Positions 7,552-15,115 of a stretch of DNA of 64,000 bases are shown piece after piece; the first letter of the stretch is position 1, and the number at the start of each line of letters is the position of its first letter. The DNA is from an uncultured Bacilli bacterium (lineage in GTDB: Bacteria; Bacillota_I; Bacilli_A; RF39; UBA660): positions 44,807 to 108,806 of the forward strand of contig CAJUPN010000005.1 of NCBI GenBank assembly GCA_910588195.1. The letters are read 5' to 3'. Under the pieces are notes generated by a model that ran no database searches, was not told where the DNA came from, and saw only the letters and a program-made list of their open reading frames with translations. Made by a program: the position numbers and the translations under genes.

Positions 7552-9975
7552 GTGGCAAGTGAAGTAATAAAGCGTGAGATTCAGAGATTAAGTAAATTAA
7601 AAACTATTTATAGAGACTTATTTAATGCTAATGAATATTTGGAATATGAAGATGTGTATTCAAAATTGTCACCTTCTTTTCCATCAAAGTTAGAATTCAA
7701 GATTAATTTTTTGTTTTCTTTGTTTCAATATAGACGCTATGAAAAGTTGTTTTTTGAACTAAGAAAAATAATGCTTGATTTAAGAGAAAAAATAGATGAG
7801 CACAATAAAAACATAATTGCTATAGATATAAAAAATTTTAAAGATATTTGTGGTAGAGTAGAGGGCAATTATTTGGATGGCAATCAGATTGATTCAATAG
7901 TAAGAAAGAATAAAAATCAATTAGTATTTGCAGGTGCTGGCTCTGGAAAGACTACTACGATAGTGGGTAAAGTAAAATATTTATTAGCAACTGGCATGTA
8001 TAATCCTAAAGATATACTTTTACTTTCTTTTACTCATGCTTCGGCTTTAGAAATGAGAGAAAGAATAAAGGTAGAAACAGGGGTTGGTTTAGATGTTTTT
8101 ACTTTTCATAAACTTAGTTTAGATATAATAAAAAAGGGAACTATTGGTAGCTTAAATGTTTTTGATAAGGATTTATATTCTGTAATTAAAGACTTTATTG
8201 TTGAAAATATGAGAAATCCACAGTATTTTGATAAACTAATATACTTTTTAAGTACTCTTAGATTTGATGTTAAAGATGAATTTGATTTCTCGTCGGAAGA
8301 TGAATATAATGAATATTTAAAGACTAATAAACCCAAAACATTAAACAATGAAATAGTTAAAAGTTATGGAGAATTAGAAATTGCTAATTATTTATATAAG
8401 AACAATATAGAGTATGTATATGAGCGAAGTTATGAGTTTGATATCACAAATGCTGATCATCAACAATACAAACCTGATTTTTATTTACCAAAGTATAAGA
8501 TATATGTTGAATATTTTGGAATTGATGAAAATAATGAGGTTGCTCCGTTTTTTGAAGATAGAAATGGAGTTTCTGCTACCCAGGATTATAATGAATCTAT
8601 TGTGTGGAAAAGAAATCTTCATAAACAAAATAGTACCGTAATGATAGAGACTTATTATTATGAAAAAAAACAAGGAGTTTTATTAAAAAAACTTGAGGAA
8701 GAATTAAAGAGTAATGGTGTAAAATTTGTTAAAAAATCAGATCAAGAATTATGGGAAAACATTAAAAGTAATAATAGTGGAATTTTTAATGAATTATGTC
8801 GTGTATTTCAAATGATAATTAGTCTTTTAAAAAGTAATAATTATACTATTAATTATTTATATTCTTTACCAGAAGTTATTGATAATAGAATAAATTTAAT
8901 TACACTAGATTTATTAGCTCCAATTTATCAATCATATCAAAATATGCTTCGAGATAATTTTTTAATAGATTTTAATGATATGATTAACTTTGCAATATCT
9001 TATATTGAGCAAAATATATATGAGCATGACTATAAATATGTAATAGTTGATGAGTATCAAGATATGTCTAATGCACGTTATAGGTTATTAAAAGCTTTGA
9101 GAGAACAAAAAGATTATAAGCTATTTTGTGTAGGTGATGATTGGCAAAGTATTTATCGATTTAATGGTAGTGATATAGACCTTATTACTAATTTTGAAAA
9201 ATATTGGGGGTTAACTTATTTTAGTTGTATTGATAATACTTACCGATTTACTTCTATGATGTCAACATTGAGTGGAAACTTTATTATGAGAAATCCAAGA
9301 CAATATAGAAAGAAGTTAAATGCAACACTAAGTGTGGAATTAGCAATAGAGTTTATAAATGGGTATACTCAGTCTAAATGCATTGATTTTCTTGTTGAAA
9401 AATTAAGCAAAATTGAAAAGGGCAGTACAGTTTATTTTCTTGGAAGATATTCTTTTGATATAGATATGTTTAAATATAGTAATAATTTTGGTCTTCAATA
9501 TAATAATGTGGAAAATAGTACAGATGTTATTTTTTTTAAAAGAAAAGATTTAAAAATAAGGTTTTTAACAATTCATAAATCAAAAGGTTTGCAAGCCGAT
9601 TATGTTGTTATTATAAATAATAAAAATTATGGAATGGGTTTTCCAAGTAAAATAAATGATTTGCCAATAATAAAGTTATTACTTGCAGGAGGGCTTGATG
9701 ATTATCCTTACTCAGAGGAAAGACGATTATTTTATGTTGCGTTAACTAGGTCTAAGAAGAAGACATATTTATTAACTATTGATGGTAATAAATCCATGTT
9801 TGTAGATGAACTTGAAAATGACTATAAAATACTGATGAAATATGATACGGAACTAAAACGCTCTATCTATAAGTGTCCAGAGTGTAATGGACGGCTAACG
9901 AAGAGAAATGGAAGATATGGTTCCTTCTTTGGATGTAGTAACTATCCTAATTGTAAATATACAAGAGATTTGTAA
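7552..9975 (+). CDS. UvrD/Rep-type superfamily 1 helicase with nuclease-like insertion and topoisomerase-type zinc finger
   Basis: Helicase motifs are clear: Walker A GAGSGKTTT near residue 128, motif II VDEYQDMS near 498, GDDWQSIYRF near 527, and ALTRSKKK near 728. Between motif I and motif II, residues about 272-380 resemble a PD-(D/E)XK nuclease fold: GELEIANYL, then KPDFYLPKYKIYVEYFG. The C-terminus carries a C4 zinc finger (CPEC...CSNYPNC) of the type found at the end of topoisomerase I. Candidate starts are TTG 7540, GTG 7543 and GTG 7552; GTG 7552 follows a GGTGA element, but the choice is uncertain. It likely unwinds DNA in repair or defence. Only 24 bp separate it from the NERD gene, so they form one operon. 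Confidence 0.88.
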   Translation: MASEVIKREIQRLSKLKTIYRDLFNANEYLEYEDVYSKLSPSFPSKLEFKINFLFSLFQYRRYEKLFFELRKIMLDLREKIDEHNKNIIAIDIKNFKDICGRVEGNYLDGNQIDSIVRKNKNQLVFAGAGSGKTTTIVGKVKYLLATGMYNPKDILLLSFTHASALEMRERIKVETGVGLDVFTFHKLSLDIIKKGTIGSLNVFDKDLYSVIKDFIVENMRNPQYFDKLIYFLSTLRFDVKDEFDFSSEDEYNEYLKTNKPKTLNNEIVKSYGELEIANYLYKNNIEYVYERSYEFDITNADHQQYKPDFYLPKYKIYVEYFGIDENNEVAPFFEDRNGVSATQDYNESIVWKRNLHKQNSTVMIETYYYEKKQGVLLKKLEEELKSNGVKFVKKSDQELWENIKSNNSGIFNELCRVFQMIISLLKSNNYTINYLYSLPEVIDNRINLITLDLLAPIYQSYQNMLRDNFLIDFNDMINFAISYIEQNIYEHDYKYVIVDEYQDMSNARYRLLKALREQKDYKLFCVGDDWQSIYRFNGSDIDLITNFEKYWGLTYFSCIDNTYRFTSMMSTLSGNFIMRNPRQYRKKLNATLSVELAIEFINGYTQSKCIDFLVEKLSKIEKGSTVYFLGRYSFDIDMFKYSNNFGLQYNNVENSTDVIFFKRKDLKIRFLTIHKSKGLQADYVVIINNKNYGMGFPSKINDLPIIKLLLAGGLDDYPYSEERRLFYVALTRSKKKTYLLTIDGNKSMFVDELENDYKILMKYDTELKRSIYKCPECNGRLTKRNGRYGSFFGCSNYPNCKYTRDL

Positions 9976-9999
9976 AAATGTGTTTAAGGAGATGATATA

Positions 10000-10980
10000 G
10001 TGGGGATATTTGAAAAATTTACTGATACTATTTTTTTAAAGGAAGAAAATAGTTTAGAAGAGCAGTTAAATAAATTAAGAACTATGAGAGATAAGGTTGT
10101 TGAAAAGGAAAAATTAGAAAAAGATATAAAGATGCTAGAATATGGTATTCGAGGAGAGAATGAAATTGTATTCGAACTTAAGAATGCTAATATAGGAATG
10201 TATGTTTTACATGATATAGTTATACAGTGTGGTAATGAGACAGCTCAAATTGATTTCGTCATTATTACAAGTGCTTACATATATTTTGTTGAATGTAAAA
10301 ATTTATTTGGGAACATAACAGTAGATAGTAAGGGAGAATTTGTTAGAGAGTATACTTATTTAGGTAAGAAAACTAAGGAAGCTATTTATTCTCCTTATAC
10401 TCAGGCAATGAGACATAAAGATTTATATATGAAAATATGGTCTAAACAAAAAGGTTTATTGACTAAATTATTATTTGAAAAATCTGTTGAAAATAATTAT
10501 AAAACTCTTGTAGTTTTAGCAAATTCAAAAGGTATTTTAAATACCCGTTATGCTCCAAAAGAAATAAGAGATTGCACTATTCGAAGTGATAATTTAATTG
10601 CATATATAAAAAAGGATATTGCTTCTTATGACAAATTACTATTATCTAGTAAGAAAGAAATGTTACAACTAGCTAATTATTTTATTGATGAGAGTATTGA
10701 TAAACCAGATTATACTAATAAGTACACATATTTGTTAGAAGACAATAGTTTTTCCGATGATAAATTAAGAAAAGCTTTGATTGAGTTTAGAACAAAGAGA
10801 GCAAGAGAGAAAAGACAACGCCCTTACTATGTTTTTAATGATCAAGAGTTAGAGAAGTTATTAAAGTCTAATGTTACTTCTGTAGATGATTTGAAAAGAA
10901 AAAATATTCTTCCTTTGGTGAAAGTTAATTCTCATGGAAAAGAGATTGTTGAGGTTATTTTAGCTAATAAGAAAAAGTAG
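10000..10980 (+). CDS. NERD (nuclease-related) domain protein
   Basis: The 326-residue product has a short coiled N-terminus and a NERD domain at about residues 45-150. Recognisable parts are GENEIVFEL, the AQIDFVII segment with its Asp, and the YFVECKN segment with a Glu-x-Lys resembling PD-(D/E)XK nucleases. The GTG start has AAGGAGA at 9986-9992, 7 nt upstream. NERD domains are often found in proteins linked to DNA processing. The short gap to the helicase suggests a joint function. The C-terminal 170 residues are not recognised. The left inverted repeat of the island begins 20 bp after its stop. Confidence 0.85.
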   Translation: MGIFEKFTDTIFLKEENSLEEQLNKLRTMRDKVVEKEKLEKDIKMLEYGIRGENEIVFELKNANIGMYVLHDIVIQCGNETAQIDFVIITSAYIYFVECKNLFGNITVDSKGEFVREYTYLGKKTKEAIYSPYTQAMRHKDLYMKIWSKQKGLLTKLLFEKSVENNYKTLVVLANSKGILNTRYAPKEIRDCTIRSDNLIAYIKKDIASYDKLLLSSKKEMLQLANYFIDESIDKPDYTNKYTYLLEDNSFSDDKLRKALIEFRTKRAREKRQRPYYVFNDQELEKLLKSNVTSVDDLKRKNILPLVKVNSHGKEIVEVILANKKK

Positions 10981-10999
10981 TTACTTAAATGCTGGTGGT

Positions 11000-11019
11000 G
11001 GCGATAGTCATTGTGTAAC
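11000..11019 (+). repeat. Left copy of island-flanking inverted repeat
   Basis: GGCGATAGTCATTGTGTAAC matches the reverse complement of 22741-22760 at 19 of 20 positions. Similarity does not extend beyond these 20 bases on either side. Confidence 0.85.
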
Positions 11020-11072
11020 AAAGTACGTATAACAATTAAAGCCAAATAAATAATAAGAAATGGAGAAATGTT

Positions 11073-11423
11073 ATGAATATTAGTTACACTAGAAAAGGTG
11101 ATTATTTATTGCCTGATTTAATATTAAAAGATAAAGAACAATATAAAATAGGGAAATATGGGTTATTAAGACTAGAATATATTAAAAAACATAAGTCAGA
11201 ATTATATTCTGATTTACTTATGAATGATACTTTAAATGAATATCTTTATGAAATAGATACTATTGTTATGGAAAAAGTACAAACATTAATTAAAGAACTG
11301 GCTGAAAAAGAAAATATAAATGAAGAATTAAAACAAAATAATCAAATACTTTGGGTAAGCAAAATGAATAATATTAAGAATACAGTTGAAGAAATAATTC
11401 TAAAGGAGTATATCTATGTGTGA
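11073..11423 (+). CDS. tnpV: TnpV-like transposon-encoded protein
   Basis: The 116-residue product follows the TnpV pattern: an N-terminal Y-T-(R/K)-x-G-DY-LPDL, then IGKYG.LR.EYLKKH, and near the C-terminus a W-V-x-K-MN-x-I-x-N-x-x-E-E-I-L segment. TnpV occurs in Tn4451-type elements of Firmicutes; its molecular role is not settled. An ATGGAGAA element precedes the start. It overlaps the next gene by 8 bp. It lies just inside the left inverted repeat and marks the region as mobile. Confidence 0.75.
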   Translation: MNISYTRKGDYLLPDLILKDKEQYKIGKYGLLRLEYIKKHKSELYSDLLMNDTLNEYLYEIDTIVMEKVQTLIKELAEKENINEELKQNNQILWVSKMNNIKNTVEEIILKEYIYV

Positions 11424-11715
11424 TATTACTGATGAAGAATTTAAAAAAATATACTTACCTGTATGTATTAATTATAATAACTATCTAAAAGAATTTGTAA
11501 TACCAGATGTAGTAGCATTTTATATAGCAGATAGTTTCTATAAAAAAGTATTATCTAAAGCACCATTATATAATCATATTAATTCAGCAGTAGATATATT
11601 TAATGTGAGTTGTGATATAGATAAATTAATACCATCTATCAAGAAGATATTAAGAATTAAATATAATTTAAAAATAGTAAATAATAATCCAATGATATTA
11701 AAGAAATTTTATTAA
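11416..11715 (+). CDS. Small unknown protein coupled to tnpV
   Basis: The 99-residue product is not recognised. It has no signal peptide or membrane helix, and carries conserved-looking hydrophobic and basic segments such as PSIKKILRIKYNLK. AAAGGAG at 11403-11409 supports the start, and the 8-bp overlap with tnpV implies translational coupling. A terminator follows immediately. Confidence 0.65.
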   Translation: MCDITDEEFKKIYLPVCINYNNYLKEFVIPDVVAFYIADSFYKKVLSKAPLYNHINSAVDIFNVSCDIDKLIPSIKKILRIKYNLKIVNNNPMILKKFY

Positions 11716-11719
11716 AAAG

Positions 11720-11760
11720 AAAACACTATCTAACATTCATTTGTTAAATAGTGTTTTTAT
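11720..11760 (+). terminator. Terminator after the tnpV operon
   Basis: A 10-bp stem AAAACACTAT (11720-11729) pairs with ATAGTGTTTT (11748-11757), and an inner TAACA/TGTTA pairing adds to it. A T-rich tail follows. Confidence 0.8.
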
Positions 11761-11784
11761 GTTATTGCAAACATATTTATCTTC

Positions 11785-11952
11785 CTATCTCATATTAAAT
11801 ACTTGTTTTACGTAACTTTTGGCTAGTTCATTACGAATAGTATCATATAATACTTGATTAGGGTTTGCTCTACCTTGAGATATTAAAATCATATTGTTAT
11901 ATAATTTGCATCTATCGATCATATCCCAGCAGTTCATTATTTGATATATCAT
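11785..11952 (-). CDS. Hidden 55-residue minus-strand protein
   Basis: Reading the minus strand, AAAGGAGGATAAT precedes an ATG at 11952, which is close to an ideal ribosome binding site. The frame runs to a TAG at 11785-11787. The product begins MIYQIMNCWDMIDRC and ends SYVKQVFNMR. It contains the string GRANPNQVLYDTIRNELAKS, which looks like an amphipathic, folded segment. I do not recognise the family. It is the only gene in the island's first 7 kb on this strand and lies back to back with the methylase operon. Confidence 0.55.
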   Translation of the reverse strand: MIYQIMNCWDMIDRCKLYNNMILISQGRANPNQVLYDTIRNELAKSYVKQVFNMR

Positions 11953-11969
11953 ATTATCCTCCTTTCTTT

Positions 11970-12222
11970 ATTAATACAAAAATCATCATATACAAATATG
12001 ATGATTAGAAACTAAATTAAAAAGTAATTAGACTAATTAAATGTGCTCCTTTCATCATAATGTAACACTCTTGTATTAATTAGAATTATACTACTAAGTT
12101 ACAAAAGAGTCAAAATGCCATTTGGGAGTATAGTTATTGTCTAGCCAGCACTGAATTTGTACTCCCGCACGAAATTCTTTTGTGGGAAAATTCCCAAAAC
12201 CCTTAAAAAAAATGTTAGATTA
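11970..12222. other. Non-coding gap with a locally C-rich motif
   Basis: No open frame with a ribosome binding site is visible. The stretch 12141-12190 (from CTAGCCAGCACTGAATTT on) is more C- and G-rich than its surroundings. An inverted repeat GGGAGTA (12124-12130) / TACTCCC (12160-12166) encloses part of it. It separates divergent genes and may be a remnant of an element end or an attachment site. Confidence 0.4.
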
Positions 12223-12231
12223 TGTTATAAT
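12203..12231 (+). promoter_or_regulatory. Promoter of the restriction-modification operon
   Basis: An extended -10 TGTTATAAT (12223-12231) is clear. TTAAAA at 12203-12208 is a weak -35 with a 17-nt spacer. Confidence 0.6.
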
Positions 12232-12269
12232 TATTTTAGATAGTACTTTGCTATTAGGAGGTAGTGAAT

Positions 12270-13418
12270 ATGACATATATAAAGTCTTTTATTAAATGGG
12301 CTGGTGGAAAAGAAAAAGAATTGCCAATTATATTGTCTAATCTACCTGATAATTTTGAAAGATATATAGAACCATTTGTTGGGGGTGGATCAGTATATTT
12401 AAATATAAATTGTGAAAAAAGTATTATAAATGACAAATCAGATGAATTGATACTTTTATACAATATGATAAAAAATTGTAATCAAAAGTTTGTCAAAAAA
12501 TTAAAAGAAATAAATAAGAATTGGATTTTATTAGAAAATATTGTTGATAATAATTCAAAAGAACTTTTGACATTATATAAAAATTATTCAAAGCAAGTTA
12601 ATAAAGAAAAGATTAATAAGCGAATAAAAATCAATTATAGTGATAAAATATATGAATTTGTTTTAGAACATTCTGAAGAATTTAATGGATTATTGTCTGA
12701 ACACTTTAATATAAAAATTGAAAATTTTCTTTCTGAAATAAAAAAGAATTTATTATCTAAAATCGAAAGAATGAGAAAGATAGAATTAAATCGTGGAAAG
12801 ATGTCCGACGAAAATATATTGGAAAATTTAGAATGTGCTTTCAAAAGTGCTTATTATATGCATTTTAGATATTTGTATAATAATAAATTAGAATTAGAAA
12901 TAGAAGACGAATTTTATTGTGCTATATTTTATTTTATAAGGGAATATTGTTATGCATCGATGTTTAGATATAACGCAAATGGAAAGTTTAATGTTCCATA
13001 TGGCGGAATAAGTTATAATAGAAAAGATTTTGATAGGAAAATAAATTATCTAAATTCTTCAAAATTAAAAGGATATATGAAAAATACCGATGTTTATAAT
13101 TTGGATTTTGAATACTTTTGCAAAAAAATAAAGTTAACATGCAAAGATTTCATATTTTTGGATCCACCTTATGATACGGAGTTTTCAACATATGCAAAAA
13201 ACGAATTTGGAAAAGATGACCAGATAAGATTGGCTAATTTTTTAAAAAATACAAAAGCAAAATTTATGTTAATTATAAAAAACACTGAATTTATTTATAA
13301 TTTATATAATGTCAAAGGGTTATATATAAAATCTTTTGATAAAAAATATTTAGTTAGCATAAAAAATAGAAATGATAAAAATGTTGAACACTTGATAATA
13401 ACAAATTATGAGATTTAG
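12270..13418 (+). CDS. DNA adenine methyltransferase, Dam/D12 class
   Basis: The N-terminal FIKWAGGK, the AdoMet-binding EPFVGGGSVY (about residues 34-43) and the catalytic DPPYDTEF (about 299-306) define a D12-class N6-adenine methylase. At 382 residues it is about 100 longer than DpnM or Dam; the excess is a helical, Lys-rich insertion around residues 70-195, where the target recognition region lies. AGGAGG at 12256-12261 sits 8 nt before ATG 12270, so that ATG is preferred to the GTG at 12264. It heads an operon with two endonuclease genes, where it should protect host DNA. Confidence 0.9.
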   Translation: MTYIKSFIKWAGGKEKELPIILSNLPDNFERYIEPFVGGGSVYLNINCEKSIINDKSDELILLYNMIKNCNQKFVKKLKEINKNWILLENIVDNNSKELLTLYKNYSKQVNKEKINKRIKINYSDKIYEFVLEHSEEFNGLLSEHFNIKIENFLSEIKKNLLSKIERMRKIELNRGKMSDENILENLECAFKSAYYMHFRYLYNNKLELEIEDEFYCAIFYFIREYCYASMFRYNANGKFNVPYGGISYNRKDFDRKINYLNSSKLKGYMKNTDVYNLDFEYFCKKIKLTCKDFIFLDPPYDTEFSTYAKNEFGKDDQIRLANFLKNTKAKFMLIIKNTEFIYNLYNVKGLYIKSFDKKYLVSIKNRNDKNVEHLIITNYEI

Positions 13419-13429
13419 GGAGGTTTATA

Positions 13430-14242
13430 ATGGATATAATAAAAGAGCAGAAAATAAGAGAAAAAGTTAGAGATAATATTAAAGAATTTGTTGATAAATT
13501 TGAAAAAAGATATATGAGGGAGTTAACTGATCCAACAGGTGTAATAAATGCAAAGAAAAATAATGCATTTGTTTCACAATTGGGTAATGAATTTATGTTT
13601 TATTCAGCTTTTTGCAGATCATTTGATTCAAGTTTTGGTAAAGTTTTAGAAAAATTATCTAATGACATAGCAGATATTTCTTATGAAGTCGTATTGGAAG
13701 ATATATCATCTTATTTACTTCCTGAGCAAATTCAAAGAAAATCTAATATTATGAATGAATATGATAAACATGTAAAACCTAAAATTCAAGATTATACTAA
13801 TTTGCAAGCATATAAACCAGAAAATATAGATAGCTTTAAGAAAAAGCATGTTACTGATAATCATTTTTATAATCCAGAAACCAAAGAACATTTTATTATA
13901 GAATTAAAAGCAGGTGGAGATTTAGATATTAAAAAGGCAAAAAGTGAAAAAGAAGCATTATTAGATGAATATTTTATATTGAAAAATGCATTACTAGATG
14001 ATGAAGAAACTGTTAAAATTTATTTAGCAACAGCATATAACATGTTTGGAGAAGATAATGAATGGCGACAAGAACGAGTTAAACAATATTTTAGCGACGA
14101 TGAACTTCTAATTGGCAAGCAATATTGGAATTTTGTTTGCGATGATGATGATGGATATAATATCATAATTGATGAATATAAAATATGTTCAAAATATATT
14201 TTAGATGCGCTTGATAGAATAAAAAATGCTTATTTTAATTAG
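13430..14242 (+). CDS. Type II restriction endonuclease, TdeIII-like
   Basis: The 270-residue product follows the methylase by 11 bp with AGGGAGG before the ATG. A HFIIELKAGGDLD segment near residue 160 provides a Glu-x-Lys catalytic pattern. The C-terminal IYLATAYNMFGEDNEW...RVKQYF...LLIGKQYWNF block resembles what I recall for the TdeIII restriction family. Context with a methylase and an Mrr-like gene supports a restriction role. The family assignment is from memory. TdeIII itself is reported to cut GGNCC, which contains no adenine, so either this enzyme has another target or the methylase protects a different site. Confidence 0.7.
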   Translation: MDIIKEQKIREKVRDNIKEFVDKFEKRYMRELTDPTGVINAKKNNAFVSQLGNEFMFYSAFCRSFDSSFGKVLEKLSNDIADISYEVVLEDISSYLLPEQIQRKSNIMNEYDKHVKPKIQDYTNLQAYKPENIDSFKKKHVTDNHFYNPETKEHFIIELKAGGDLDIKKAKSEKEALLDEYFILKNALLDDEETVKIYLATAYNMFGEDNEWRQERVKQYFSDDELLIGKQYWNFVCDDDDGYNIIIDEYKICSKYILDALDRIKNAYFN

Positions 14243-14251
14243 AGGTATAAT

Positions 14252-15034
14252 ATGAGTGATAGAGAATTGAGAGAGCAATTTATTAACTATTTTGATGATG
14301 ATAAATATAAATTTGAAAATTTTTGTAAAATATTTCTAAAATGGTTAGATTTTGATGACATTCAAGTAACTCAGCGTCGTGGTGATGGCGGAATAGATTT
14401 AAAATGTAATAAAAAAGAAATTGAACAACTAGATTTAAATACTATTGAATATGTTGTCCAAGCTAAATGTTATGCAATTAATAATAAAGTAGGTCCTAGT
14501 GATATAAGAGATTTTAGAGGTTCAAAGACAGATATGTCTGTTAGAAAGATATTTATTACTACAAGTGACTATACAAAGGGTGCAATTGCTGAAGCAGAAG
14601 ATACTAATCAACCAATTACTTTAATTAATGGAAGTCAACTAATTGATTTTTGCAAGTCGCATGGTGATGTAATGTTTGATGTTAAATATTATTTTAGTGT
14701 CAATAAGTTAAATGATTTATTTCTAAATGAAGAAAATGAAAGAAAAATGGATAATATTAAAATCATTGAGAGACGAATTACTAAAAATGATGTAAGAGCA
14801 AGGATATTAAGAATCCCAACTGAATATAAAGAATTAACAAAATCGAAATCTAAATATAAAATATCTATAAATGGTGAAAACTATAAAGATTATAATATAA
14901 GCTCGGACAAATCCTATTTTGGTGGTGTGACTAAATATTATAAAGATTTTATATCAAATGTAGATTTTGAAGAAGCACAATCAATATGGAACTATGATGA
15001 AAATAGTGATACATTTAATGTAGTTATAAAATAG
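14252..15034 (+). CDS. Mrr-like restriction endonuclease
   Basis: Residues about 15-135 match the Mrr catalytic fold: QRRGDGGIDL with its Asp, then YVVQAKCY with the Gln-x-Lys pair, VGPSDIRDFRG, and ITTSDYTKGAIAEAE followed by LINGSQLIDF. The C-terminal 120 residues are separate and unrecognised, possibly for target recognition. AGAGGT precedes the start, 9 bp after the TdeIII-like gene. Mrr-type enzymes cut modified or foreign DNA. As third gene of the operon it may be a helper nuclease or a Type IV function working beside the Type II pair. Confidence 0.85.
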   Translation: MSDRELREQFINYFDDDKYKFENFCKIFLKWLDFDDIQVTQRRGDGGIDLKCNKKEIEQLDLNTIEYVVQAKCYAINNKVGPSDIRDFRGSKTDMSVRKIFITTSDYTKGAIAEAEDTNQPITLINGSQLIDFCKSHGDVMFDVKYYFSVNKLNDLFLNEENERKMDNIKIIERRITKNDVRARILRIPTEYKELTKSKSKYKISINGENYKDYNISSDKSYFGGVTKYYKDFISNVDFEEAQSIWNYDENSDTFNVVIK

Positions 15035-15042
15035 GTATTAAT

Positions 15043-15093
15043 AAAGCGCTAGTACAGGCTTAAATATATTTAAGTTTTTGTATTGCGCTTTTT
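15043..15093 (+). terminator. Terminator or attenuator between the RM operon and the PHP-ATPase gene
   Basis: AAAGCGC (15043-15049) pairs with GCGCTTT (15085-15091), followed by TTT. Inside is a perfect 16-bp palindrome CTTAAATATATTTAAG (15059-15074). No promoter is obvious between it and the next gene, so read-through is possible. Confidence 0.65.
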
Positions 15094-15115
15094 AAGTAGT
15101 AGGAGGTAGTTATAT

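Noticed and set aside
8414..8673. Small frames on both strands inside the helicase gene
   Set aside because: They lie wholly within a well-supported gene in other frames and lack ribosome binding sites.
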